Position numbers and translations under genes: made by a program. The notes beneath the pieces were generated by a model. The model was given only the letters and a program-made list of their open reading frames with translations. It did no database searches and was not told the DNA's origin. Of a stretch of 64,000 bases of DNA, positions 33,887-46,558 are shown one piece after another; position 1 is the stretch's first letter, and the number at the start of each line of letters is the position of its first letter. Source of the stretch: Diphasiastrum complanatum (lineage: Eukaryota > Streptophyta > Lycopodiopsida > Lycopodiales > Lycopodiaceae); NCBI GenBank assembly GCA_029204225.1, contig CM055093.1:45800338-45864337 (forward strand). Direction: 5' to 3'.

Positions 33887-35905
33887 ATGGAGTCAAGAGA
33901 AGCTTCAAGCTGGGAGCACATCACCGGTGGGATCAATTTCAGATGGTTCCACCTCAGATGCTAGCAGCTCATCCACGGCATCACAACAACACTCGTCACC
34001 CTCACATGTCATCGACGGGGGTGATGGAGCAACTACATCTACACAACCACCTGATACGGCAGTAACTCAAGCCACAGGTCAATCAGATGAAGCCACCACC
34101 ACACCCACACTGATTACTACACCAACGCCACCAACATCACCACTGGCACAAATTTTTTTTTTTTTTGGGGGGGGGAGGAGTGGGGATATCCAGTCCCCAG
34201 GACACAGAAGCGGCTCAGCAACCACAGGCCCAGCAAGTCCACATACTAGACACGTCACAATATTTTGATGCTCAGGACCTGATGAAAATAAACGACGACG
34301 AGCCAGAAAAGGGGGCGCAGCCAGGAAGAAGTCAGACCCCTCCACTAACCACCACGACCACAACAGTCACTAACATCATCCCTTCACTCCCTCCACCTCC
34401 ACCTCCATCTTTAGCTCTAACACCACGTTTATTTTTTGATTTAGCCTCACCATCCCACACTCCAGATCAGTACCCAACCCTCACTAACCCTGAAAAGCTC
34501 ATTGAAGCAGCCAAGCGCTCGATGATTGGCCTATTCGAAACGAACTACCACATGCATTGGTTGGTGAGCCAGCACCAAATGCTCGACAGCAGAGTCCAAC
34601 ATCAAGACCAAGAGATGGTGCAATATCAAAGGCTGGTCAAAGAGAAAGAGAAAGAAACAGTGGAAACCAAATCCATGATGGTCGGGCAGAAGTCCACTGT
34701 AGAAGAGGTCCAGCAACAACTGAAGCACCAGATGGTCCAAATCGACCAAGTACGAGACGGATCATCGAGTGCAATGACAGTCGTTGCACCTCTAGTCAAG
34801 CCCGAGGACATTCAATTCCAGGCCCCACAGGCCTCAGCCATCTGGATGGAAAAACACGTAAGGCTTATCTAGGAACGGGAAGCCGAAAAGCGAAATTTTG
34901 AAAACATTGTGGCCAAACAAGAGAAGATCATCCTGGAGTCCTAGAAGCAGTTGAAAGACACTACGAAGGCCCTGCAGCAAGTCTTGGACAAGGTGAACCA
35001 ACTATGGGACATGGCATGCACGGCTCAAGCAGGTGCTCAATCAACAAAGCCGCGGGATGATGATGGGAATGATGGTGCAGGAAATCAAGGCGGGCAAACC
35101 CACCCTTCAGATGGTAGCTTGAGATCGGGTGGCCAGAGAGCCGGTGCTGCTTCCATGACTTTTCCCCGACCCCTTCCCACCTTTAACCCTTCCTCCTACT
35201 CTGCATTTAATTTTTTTGAAACATTCATTCCAACTTACCCAATTCTTTCATCTCCCCTCTCTTCATCACCTCCTACCAAAATAATGGGCCCATCAAAAGG
35301 TCCAGCTGACACTTACAAAGCCCGACCGGACGAGTTCCTCCAACAACTCCACTCTCCCAGTGCTACGTATAACTTGTGGATTCTGCCGCCTCCTGAACCT
35401 ATCACCCCCGCACCCCTCTCCCCATATCATTCCATCCCTGACCTTCCAAAAACTAACACCGACATGGGGGGTAATGATGACTTCTTGGCAGACCAACCAG
35501 AAATGAGAAGGTTCTTGTCCAGACCAGACACGGGTGCAGCTGAGTCGTCGACAAGTGAGCGAGCCAAAGAGAAAGATATGGGCACCAAGGCCTTAGATGA
35601 TTATCTGGCAAGGCCATCCCAACTACGTAGGACAACTTCCCCTACAGCCAGAATGGCGGACTAAAGTCCTGAAAGATAGCAGGCGGCTTCAAGAGTATTT
35701 GAAGGCACCGGCATGGAAGCGAGTGGATCCTTTCTACATGCCACTCAAACACAGAATCCCATGGCCGATGGAAAAGCCTCGAGTTGAGGAAGTAAATTGG
35801 CCAGTCATTCTGGGAATTTCAGAGAGAACCTCCTTGGATGATCTGAGGCTGCAGTTACTCGACTTCGGACATAAATACAAATCAAGTGCCGATCTTTGCG
35901 TGTAG
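33887..35905 (+). pseudogene. Unrecognised coiled-coil ORF, transposon-like
   Basis: ATG at 33888 (MESREASS) leads, after frame changes, into a Ser/Thr/Pro/Gln-rich N terminus. A T/G homopolymer near 34153-34174 shifts the frame. One frame then runs from 34165 to 35664, interrupted only by TAG at 34870-34872 and 34942-34944. It has a Pro run, a long coiled coil (about 34560-34760 and 34880-35010; e.g. QHQDQEMVQYQRLVKEKEKE), then a Pro/Ser-rich region and a basic end. Another frame continues to 35905 (PEWRTKVLKDSRRLQEYLK). No enzyme motif is seen. A gag-like or ORF1-like structural protein of a transposon is possible, not shown. Confidence 0.45.
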
Positions 35906-37139
35906 GAAAGTGCCGAGTATTGCAGATCAATGGTGACCTTTAGTAGAAGGGCAAATTCCACATGTAATTTCTAATTTGGTGGAACTGCCACATGGGCTTC
36001 ACATGGGCAGCCTTCTTGCTTATTTAAGGGTCCCCCTCTCTTGTGAGGGAGCTTTGAATGTATTGTCAAGTTCTCTTGAGCTAATAAAGAGGATCCTCCA
36101 CGAGTTCTTGATGATAGTTAAGCTCCTTGTTCATGGCAATGTTCTTGAGTGAGATTTCTATGAGCATGCTTGCTTCCTTTGCATTGTGGATTAACTAGGT
36201 TCTTGTTTCTTGTTTCTTGCTTAGTTGTGGATTAGGATTCAGTTCTTGTTTGTGGAATAAGGTAGTAATCAGCATTCAAGTAAACTAGATAGGCTGGTTT
36301 GTGGTATAGATCTTGCATACTCCCTTGCAACCCAGTTCTTGATTGTTCTTGAGTAATCTAAGCATCAAGTAATGAGTGTTTCTTGATTCTTAGATTATTA
36401 TTTCCATGTTGATCCAATCACTAATGAAGAAACTACATGATTGAATAATATATAATACTGATAATTTTGAATATAAGCATTTGCCAATCCAATAAATAAC
36501 CACAACACAATTGCAAAAACATATCGACGATATTCTTGATGTACAATTTTATGGTCTTGAATTCGCTCACCAACTGCAACCAATTTGTTAAAGTTGAGTA
36601 CTTTAGGACCCTAAGTGGATCTACACAAGATCCACAAGAGAGATTGGGTGTTTGCTAAACAATCGATTGCAAAAACTGATCTAGAATAGCAATTTTGCAC
36701 ATAACAAACAAGAACAATCATAAAGCATTGATCAATTATGAAAATCCGAGTCCACACATGTGAACCACAACCTATAGTATGGCCTAAAAATAGAGAATGG
36801 AAGTAATATCACTTTGATTGCATTTGGATCATAAAAAATTCAATACAAATGTGGAGTAGCTCGAGATTGCCAATAAGCTCTCAAAAATTTTCTAAGTGTT
36901 TACTATGGAGAGCTCACTATATAGAAAAGCCTCTTCCTTTGTAAAGTTAGGTGAATTTCCAACATGTAATAAGGAAGTTAACTTGGCTTTCTTGCCCTTA
37001 TTTGCCAACCTAGCCTCATTCCTAGAGTCATGCCAACTAGGTGGCTAGTTGGTCAATCTCCACCACAAATCTAGGAATATGTCCTATATAGTACGTTGGT
37101 ATATGCTCCTTTGAATATAATTACAATCAAACAAAGGCC
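35906..37139. other. Non-coding, possible LTR remnants
   Basis: CTTATTTAAGGGTCC near 36020 and GAGCTAATAAAGAGG near 36080 look like the TATA box and polyadenylation signal of an LTR that would belong to the preceding ORF. From 36600 to 37139 nothing coding was recognised. Confidence 0.35.
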
Positions 37140-37370
37140 AACAGTACAACCTACTGAACCAAGTGCACCAATGATGGTTGTCACACGAGCTCAGAAGCAG
37201 AAAGAAGTTGATCCAACACCTGTTGAATCTGTACCAGCTAGTGATCTACCTACCGCAACAGGAGTGTAACCAAATCTCAACTATGAGAAGAAGAAATACC
37301 ACAACATGAGGCAGTGGATCAAAGACTTACAAGAAGATGATGCATTAGAAGCCCGCCAAAATTTCAGCAG
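37140..37370 (+). pseudogene. Short retroelement-like relic
   Basis: PSAPMMVVTRAQKQKEVDPT and RQWIKDLQEDDALEARQNFS read like a linker of an LTR-element polyprotein but stop quickly. Family not assignable. Confidence 0.3.
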
Positions 37371-38076
37371 GAGTATTTGTAGACATTTATTTGGATGATC
37401 TTGGAGTACATAGTGCTGATACAAACCATTTTGGATCATTTGGAAAAAGTGTAACCCTCATTTTGATCTAGGTGCAAGTACTCAACACACTCAAGCTCAA
37501 CAAGAAAAAAAAAATTGATACCATATCTTTGCAAAAGTTGACAAAAAACTTTTCACTCACGAAGAATTACTGCTAATGTAGCCAAAATGATTCAACACAA
37601 GGTCCTTAAATCATAAAACACATTCGCACTTCTAAAACACATACAATTGACATCCACTATGCATTTGAGCCCTTAGTTCCTACCATTCCAAGATACTCAA
37701 AACATGCCAACTCCTTTTACACAATTATGTGAATGTATTGGTAATATCATGATAGGACACCCTCAACTTATGTCACTTTGGATCTTGGTAGAAAATGTTT
37801 TACTCATGTAAAGAAAACCATTAGACGTCTGAGTGATTTAAGACATGAAATATTATGTGCCAACAAGTGTTTATTTTGGAAAAAATTTCTTGAGTAGCTT
37901 TGTATATTTTACTATGGCTCCTAATAGCTAAATTTGTGTGTTGTATATTATACAATATTATCTAGTAATTGTTTGCAAAAGGGGGCATGTATGAGCTTTC
38001 TTGTAATAGCTCTCAATTCATTAAGTACTCAAATCCCACCATCAAAAAATTTATTACCTAATCAATTATATGTTAC
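37371..38076. other. Non-coding
   Basis: AT-rich; nothing recognised. Confidence 0.45.
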
Positions 38077-38480
38077 TTGATGAGTAAAAAAGGAGGTCAA
38101 TGTGATTGGAATGGCAATTGTTGCTATTTCATATTGTGGATATGTCAATATAACCACTTGCCAATGGGTGGAGAAATCAATGCTAAGTCATTGAAAATTC
38201 ATTTAGAGCAAGAACATGTAAATAATAGAAAAGAAATGACTTTATTCAAACACGTGTTCAAACCACCGTCTTTGAGTCATTAGATCAAGCTATGCATTAT
38301 CACATAAAATAAAGCTTACTACCCTACCCTTGGGTAGAGGTAGAGGTAGCCAAAGGGGGACGAGAGGGGGGGGGGGGGAGAGGGAGCACTAGCGGCAGAG
38401 GCAAAGGTCACCACGACACATGGTTCGCTCAGATTCATTTGCGAACTCCTTCGATTATTATGAGGACGGTGACGAGTCTT
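38077..38480 (+). pseudogene. hAT deletion derivative (BED start joined to tail)
   Basis: KKGGQCDWNGNCCYFILW, then GGEI and LKIHLEQEH, is a worn BED-type finger start. Within 60 bases it is followed by an Arg/Gly-rich stretch (38325-38400) and an acidic end with TCTTAGTTGTATTTTAC and GGTGCCATATGGCCC. These match the 3' end of the 18-23 kb hAT (TAGTTATATAGTTTTCATTAC, GGTGCCATGTGGCCC). The whole catalytic middle is missing. Confidence 0.5.
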
Positions 38481-38577
38481 AGTTGTATTTTACTTTTCAT
38501 CATATTGTGCTCCATTTATGGTGCCATATGGCCCAAATTTATACATGGTGTTTCTTTTGCACATATGCCACAAGGAT

Positions 38578-38579
<2 letters not shown>

Positions 38580-38668
<89 letters not shown>
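38580..38668. repeat. (GA)n microsatellite, 89 bp
   Basis: It lies at the same relative place, downstream of the hAT tail, as the (GA)n at 22501. Confidence 0.98.
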
Positions 38669-38670
<2 letters not shown>

Positions 38671-39439
38671 TTAATCAATGTTGGGTCTCGATTCATCGAG
38701 TTGGTGGTTCGGTGTTCGTATGAATGTATTGTGGATTGTTGAATCACATATTCATATTTGCATCTTCGTCTTCTTCCAATAAATAGGCTTTATGCAATTT
38801 GGTATGTTGTAATTTGTGATCTATAATCAATATGGTTTTTTACAGTTCAGTAGGGTTTTCTTATGATTCAATACGATTTTTTGTGGTACAATAGGATATA
38901 CTCAGTAGCAATGTCTACAGTTTAGGGATGTTCAATAGTCGATTTTGGCATGGTTTAGTGTGCATTTCACTATGTTTCAGTAAGGTTCAGTGTGAACAAC
39001 AATATTTGTGGAATTTTTGTCACTCAAGTTTACGCAATTAATCAAGATTTCACCTAACTCCCACCCATGTGATTTTGACCTATGAGTGCATGTGAACAAG
39101 TCTAAATGAACTTGTGATAACATGAGTAAAATGATTCTATTATTGTATTGTTGTTTGTGTAGCCAAATACTTAGTGACATGTCATAAACAACTAGGTTCT
39201 ATTATCCTATACGGTTGAGCAGACTTCTAAATGTCAATTTAAGTCCAATGAGTAAGTTCCTATTCTTCAAATAGAGCCAACAATCTCTGAGTTGCTTAGC
39301 TTTCACTTCCCACATGCTCAAAGCTCCAAATGACTAGATTGACCTTTTTTGTGTGTGTGACTACATTCATAGTCTTAACATGATCATATGAAATATATCA
39401 AGACTTGTTATAAATAGGATAGGACATTATCATTGAGAG
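38669..39439. other. Non-coding, probable hAT 3' flank
   Basis: Repeated TTCAGTA/GTTCAGTAGGGTTTT-like words resemble the region after (GA)n in the larger hAT. No terminus was located. Confidence 0.35.
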
Positions 39440-39800
39440 ACCTCTTAAGCATTCATAAAGCAGCCTACCCACTATTGTCCATGTCCCACTTCGGGATACT
39501 AACTCCATCGACACCACCCCCTACCAGGATAGGCCAACTCTCATGGTTGGGACATGCAAGCAAGTTTGGATCCCTAAGACAGGTAATGGCAGGGTGTAAG
39601 AGTCGTTATCTCTGTTCTGATAGTGCATGACAGTCTAACAAAAGATGACTCAAACTATCCCCCTTCCCATCCACTTGCAGAGAACGCAGACATCACCAAT
39701 ACTTGGGTCAGCAATGCCGAACCATATGGCTCTTCTGTTCAGGACCAAAGCCACCCATTCCGAGGAGTGGCAACCGGCTAATACCCCTGTTTATTTTGTA
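39440..39800 (-). pseudogene. LINE RT C-terminal zinc-finger relic
   Basis: On minus: EWVALVLNRRAIWFGIADPS, CVLCKW, then in the next frame GDSLSHLLLDCHALSEQR and a long tail with PNHESWPILVGGG. CxxC followed by HLLLDC is the zinc finger (zf-RVT) near the end of plant LINE reverse transcriptases. One frame change and two stops. Confidence 0.6.
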
Positions 39801-42445
39801 GTTGATTGCTTCAACGGTAGAATGCAAAACAAAACGTCATTTAATAGCAATTGCATGCACACAATGTCAGAATTTGCCCACAAAGATAAGGATGCTTGAG
39901 CTATAGAGCAACAAAACTCTCATGAAATCTTTCCTCTACGGCATCAGGTCAAGTTCTTTGTGAGACTTTGCCTCCGAAAATTCAAGACTCTTTCCTATTG
40001 ATCTTTCTTGTTCACACGGATATTGCTTGTGTTTTGCTTGTTGTGGACATGGATTCTAGCAACCAGGCTGTCAAACTCCAGCATGGCTGTATAAATGGAT
40101 CAAAGGCAACTGATCCAAACCATCAGCATGAGATTCCTATCATAGAAGCATGTTCCCATCAGATCATTCTGTACGTACAAAACAAGTTAAAACCGTCATG
40201 TTAAGCTCATTCATAAACAGGATCTCAAGTTCCATGATCTTCAAATCCGTGCAGTCAAATCATGAACAGCATCAGGATTTTACGAATCACATCAACAGTA
40301 GTGCCAGCTCGCCAGGATTGTGATGCTGCTAACTTACCCTAGACGAATCTTGTGTCTTCCACGACATCTTTCAGCGATCCTCCTCATGATTCTTGTGTCT
40401 TCAATAAAATGAACTTGTAAATTCCGTGAGCTCAGCAGCACATCATAGGTGTAATGTTAACCAGAATTCAGAAAGTAAAATATCATAGCGACTTCAACAA
40501 CTTTCCGCCGTCAAAATTTTCAGTTGTCATTTCAGTGCACTTGTTCTTTCTCATTCAATATGGTTTTCAACCTACATTTTGCTGAAATTGTTATCTTCCA
40601 GCCTGATTTTCCATAAATCTTTTATGTACAACCATTCTCTCACATTATACAGTCTAAATCAATGAATTCACTGGATCACCTCGGATTTTCTTGATCTGAT
40701 CCAACCTTAAATTTCAAGGAAGCAGACTGAAAACTGGAGGGATCTAGAGTAATGAATCCCCAACCTCGTCACAGATGAATGATGCTTTTCACATCGTCTC
40801 CAACAGAAGGTAATGTTGATCCATAATTCCAAGGGCATTCCCTAATTGTTCTTCAAGTTTATAGCTCAGAGATATCCTGCAATCAAATCCAAATGATAAG
40901 AGGGCCATGCATCTTCCTTCGTTGGATTGAACTGAGAACATCTCGCCAATTGGTTTGCCCCATATGGAAAAAATTGGCCTACTTGAACGCTCATTGTTTC
41001 CTTACAAAAACAGCTTTTTCCTGCCACTTCATGCAACCCCACTTCACAATTCGTGATGATGGGTTACCAATGGACTAACTACGTGGCCATTTTCCTGATT
41101 AGGAAAGGGATAACAGATTTGACTTAACCAGGAAACAACCACCAATTTAAAGCTTACAAGCTAAAACCTTCATTTGAAGAATTATCACCATTCCATGCAA
41201 CTTCTAGTCCATCTTTTGTTGGAATCAGCCTCATGTTTCGTAGAATCCATAATGGACAAGCCAATTCACAAGACCTTGCTTTTGCAATGATTACTCTGTA
41301 CAATGTTGCAAACCTTCATATATATTACCTTTTAGAACTTTCCATGGTGGTTTTTATCCTCCACAGTTCTAGAAAAGTATTTTCAGCTCACCTTCCTGAT
41401 TGGAATGTCAGAATTTGCTGCCATAATAGCAAAAGGAGAATACAGATTATTTTTTTCCACTGTTGGAGACAAGATTGCAAACTTGATCAGCAGAGAGCAT
41501 AGCTCTTGTTCCCGGGACCCTGCAATACTTGCAATTTGTTGCATGCAGCTCCACCAGCAAGGTCAAAGTAATCCTATTGTGACTGTTGCTTTCCTGTAGA
41601 TCATTGAGCACAGTATGAATGAGAAAACAAGACTAGAAATAAAAGTCCTAATCAAGAAGTCCTACCACTAAAAAAGGAAAAAGGAAAAGCGTCTCATTGT
41701 TAGAAACCAACACTTCCTCACCTCAATAAGACTAAAACCTTGTAAATACTGGTATTAGAACTGCTTAGAACTCGTTGGCTTCAATTGGAATCAACCCAAC
41801 AAATATTTGAACTGTTGTGATGATAGAACACTCTCTTTCACACAATATCATGACAATCATGAGTTCTGAATGCTGAAAACTGTAACATAAAACCTTCTCA
41901 TGTGAAGAAGTTCAAAAACAGTGCACTTGTTCATTCTGAAATTCAAGCTCAACTTATGTCGTTTGTTGTCAGTGTGGTGCTTGGGTTAAACCTTAACGAA
42001 GTCTTTTGGGCACATTTAAACTAAGTACATGATCTTAAAAGCAAGGGGACAACAATAGAACCTGTGGTAGCAAAATCAATGTACCTTGTAAGTTGAAACG
42101 GTAATCTAGCTAAGTACTAACATGCCAGGTAGTGATAGCTAGCAGTCAGAATCTAGAGCTACATCAGGCATCCTTGCAATAAACTGCACTATGTTTGTGA
42201 GAACTATTCTTAATGTCCGTTGCGCACAGTGACTACACATCTGCATCTTCCAGCAGGATATTGTACAGCAATGGATATTCATGCAACTAACAACAGCGCC
42301 ATGACAATCTCTCTTAAATTCAACAATGGGTGGTCTCTCTTACCCCAAAGGCATTTAGAACAGAGCATAAGATATTGTTTTGGATACAAATTACCTTAAA
42401 ACACAGATCATAGACATATGTTCGTATTGATCTCATGGATCGATG
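39801..42445 (-). other. Non-coding, downstream of PPR gene
   Basis: No coding frame of note. It lies just 3' of the PPR-DYW stop codon, so part of it is probably its 3' UTR. No single polyadenylation site could be chosen. Confidence 0.5.
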
Positions 42446-45400
42446 TCACCAATAATCACCACAGGAGCAGACACCGTCCTCAATGTGATGAAAGAGGTTC
42501 AAATCCCTTACAATAATTGTTCGCCTGACAATCTTTGAGATGAATTTGGTGGTAGTGTGACAGTCAACACACACCCTCAGATTCTTCAAAATACGGAGAG
42601 GCGTACCAGGAGGTGTTGTAATCAGACCAAATGCAATTGCAAGTCTCTCACTGTGGAAATGCTGTGCAAAGTCATTTTTGCCTTCTTTTGCTTCATGTGG
42701 TTCAAAGTCTCTATTTGCAACATATCCTGCGGCTTTCATCCTCCCATACAAACTCTGAAGTTCTGCACGGATTTCTTCTATCTTTGGATGCTCTTTATCA
42801 TTGACAACAAACGTATGCACACAATTATTCACCTCAATCCAAGATTGGCCTGGTTGTTTGTATACATGTCTTTTTGTCCTTATTTTCTGCACTTTTTCTT
42901 TACCGCCCAAGTTGCCAGTAGCCCCATATATATTGGATAAAAGTACATAACTGCAAGCACTTTCAGGATCTAGCACGAGAATCCTTTTTGCAACAAGTTC
43001 TCCCATCTTGACATTACCATGAACTCTGCAAGCAGCTAGCAAGGACATCCAAATAGAAATGGAAGGATGGCAAGGCATACTGTTGATAATGTCCTCTGCC
43101 TCGTCTAAGTGACCGGCACGGCCAAGAAGAGCAACCATGCACCCATGGTGCTCCACTTCAACAGGACTAACATAAACTGGAGTGCTGGACTCGTAGTAGT
43201 AACAGCCTTCATCTAGTAGACCTGCTCGGCTAAGAGCTGATAGAAGATAAACTATAGTCATGCTGTCAATGGCCACATCATTTCGACACATTTTTTCAAA
43301 AAGTCGAAAAGCTTCCTTTCCAAGCCCATGCATTGCATAGCCACCTAACATAGCATTCCAGGAGAGAACGTCACGAGCTGGCATATGGTTGAATACTCTC
43401 CACGCATCATTGATGCTCCCACATTTGGCATACATATCAACTAAACAACTTCCAAGAATTGTATTTGGCATACCTCGACTCCTAATAACAAGCTCATGTA
43501 TACGCCTACCCTCTTCAAGAGCAGCAACATTAGCACATGCATTGATTGTAGCCACAAAGGTAACTTGATCTGGCTCTACATCTTGCTCCTGCATTTCCCA
43601 AAATAGTTCCAGTGCTTTCTCTGCCTGCCCACAATTCATGTATCCTGAAATCATCGCATTCCAAGAGACTACGTCATGTGTTGCCATAGTGTTAAACACA
43701 CTGCTTGCATCTTCTATGCTGCTACATTTGCAGTACATGTCCACCAGGCAACTTCCCACTGCAATGTCTGACTCATATACACTACGAACTATCAGTGCAT
43801 GTACATATTTGCCCTCTTCCAGCGCCCGTATGATGGCGCATGCATTAAGTGCAGCCAAGAAAGAGACTTTGTCGGCTTCTACCCCATCCTGCTGCATCAT
43901 TCTAAATAGATCTAGAGCTGAGTCCCCATCTCCACAATTAACGTATCCTGAAATCATGACACTCCAAGAGACAACATCATGTACAGGCATAATGTTGAAC
44001 ACTCTAGATGCATCCTCTATGCTCCCACATTTTGCATACATTTCAACAAGACAAGTCCCTATGATGAGATCTGACTCGTGACTACTTCCAATGATCTGAG
44101 AATGGATCCATCTGCCTTCTTCTATAGCTGCTATTTGGCCGCATGCTTTGATTGCAGCCACAAAAGTGGTACCATCTGGCTGCACACACTGCCGCTTCAT
44201 CTGCTGACAAAGTTCCAATGCTTTCTCTGCCAGATCACATTTCAGGTAACCCAAAATCAAGGAATTCCATGAAACTAGATCAGGCAAAAGAATGTGATTG
44301 AACACACGACATGCATCTTCTATGCTGTCACATTTGGCATACATACCAACAAGGCAACTCATCAAAAAATTATCAGATTCAAACCCAATCTGAATAATGT
44401 GGGCATGGACTTGCCTACCCTCTTCAATTGCAGTGACACAAGCACATGCCTCGAGGACCCCCACAAAGGTGAGACTGTCCGGCTTGATGCCTTGATGCAG
44501 CATCTGGTAAAACAACTCAAAAACACTCTTTCCTTGGCTGCACTTCCTATGTCCTGCAATCATTGCATTCCAATAAGCCACATCTTGTGAAGGCGCATCA
44601 TTGAAGACCTTGCATGCATCTTCTATGCTCCCACATTTGCTATAAAAGTCAACTAGGCAGCATGCAATAATCACATTTGATTTGTGACCCCTTTGCAATA
44701 CCTGTGCATGTACGTGCCTGCCCTCTTCAATAGCCCCCATACTGGCACAAGCATTGAGAACGCCCACAAACGTGACACAATCTGGTTCAATTTGTTCACA
44801 CTGCATCCTTTGGAATAATTCAAAAGCATTTTTTGCTTGCCTGCACTTTACAAAACTCACAATCATGGCATTCCAAGAGACCAAAGTGCGTACAGGCATA
44901 TTATTGAAAACTCGGACTGCTTCCTTTATGTTTCCACATTTGCCATACATGTCAATAAGGGAACTTGCCACGAAAGAATCTGATTCACATCTCCTGTGAA
45001 TGATCTGTGCGTGGACCAACCTGCCCTCTTCCAAGGCTGACAGGCAAGCGCATGCATTAAGGACACTTAGAAAAGTGATGTTGTCTGCTTCTACCAGTTC
45101 CTGCTGCATCTGTATGTACAACTCCAGTGCATTTGCTGCCCTCCCACATTTCACATATCCTGAAATTAAGGTGCTCCAGGAGACCACATCTCGTGCTGGC
45201 ATATTGTAGAAAACTCTGGACGCATTCTCTATACTCCCACATTTTACATACATGTGTACTAGGGCACTACCTACAAAGACATCTGAATCATATCTGCTCT
45301 CGAGAATCTGTGCATGAAGGTGCTGGCCCTCCTCCAGCGCTCCCAAACTGGTACATGCTTTGAGGACCTGAACGTAAGTAAATTTATCGGGGTTCACATG

Positions 45401-46494
45401 TTCTCTTCGCATTTGTCGAAAAAGTTCCAGTGCCTTCCTACATTGCCCATCTTTCACGTACCCTGCAATCGCCATGTTCCAAGAAAAGATGCTTCTTTGT
45501 ACTGTACCTGGTCTCATTGCAGCGACCTGTATTTTTGCCCATTCAGGAGTTGATTCTGCAGCAATCCAGATTCCCTGCTTTGTCTCCTTGTGCTTAAAAT
45601 CAGGGTACCTAGCATTCTTCTAAGTAAAAAAAATCAAATCAGGCCAACTAGCTGCACCTACGAGCCAACAATCATCATGATGCTAATCATCATGCATTGA
45701 TTTATGTAACTAATCAGACATCACCTTATCAAGCCTGTGATCCCACCACTGTGAGGGATCGGCAAACAAGTTGCGCCAAAGTTGTTCTGCAGTCTTTTGT
45801 TTATCCGTGACTGAGGGATCCTGGAGACCTTTGTTCTTGAATGACACGAATTTTCCTTGAGATGTGTCTATTGAAAACTTTAGCAGATTTTGTTAGTTCC
45901 ATGCCAGGTACCGAATTCATAAAAACCTTGCAGGAAGCGACCTCAAGAGAAATGGAGCAGAATTACTAAGTACCAGACTCTGGTGGATGGCTTATACTGG
46001 ATGCCAGCTTTGTTTTCACCCATGGGGGGTTTAACCAACCGTCCAACCACAAAACCTCCTTTGACTTCTTATGCTTGAAAGCTGGATTTCCAGATATTGT
46101 CTGCACAAAAGCCCTTATAATCAGACTTCACTGAAGATGTTACAGAGTAGAAGACAACCCTGATTACAGACATTTATTTCAACTAGCAAACATATTCTAT
46201 CAGAATCGCAAGCTGCAATAACAGATGAAGTATGAGAGAGAGAGAGAGAGAGAGCTTTTATTAATGTCTTTTCCATGCCAAAAGGCATATAAGACGAAAG
46301 AGTACATATCAAGTGTGTGGTACAAATGGGAGCGTATGAAACATCTCCAAAACAGTAAAGAAAAGCATATGCAATACAACTGCTAATGACAAAACATCTA
46401 AAATAAGATTATCTGACTGCAAATGTACATCTAGTGATAATGGTACATCGTGCTGTCCTCAAGTACTGCTGCTACCAAAGAAAAATGTAATCGA

Positions 46495-46558
<64 letters not shown>

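Noticed and set aside
33026-34268. Overlapping 200-350-residue frames rich in PSISADAF/HLSRR
   Set aside because: They are translations of the 25/26-bp minisatellite in all three plus frames, not genes.
42557-45553. Many plus-strand frames of 60-150 residues opposite the PPR exon
   Set aside because: Antisense shadows of the repetitive PPR coding sequence.
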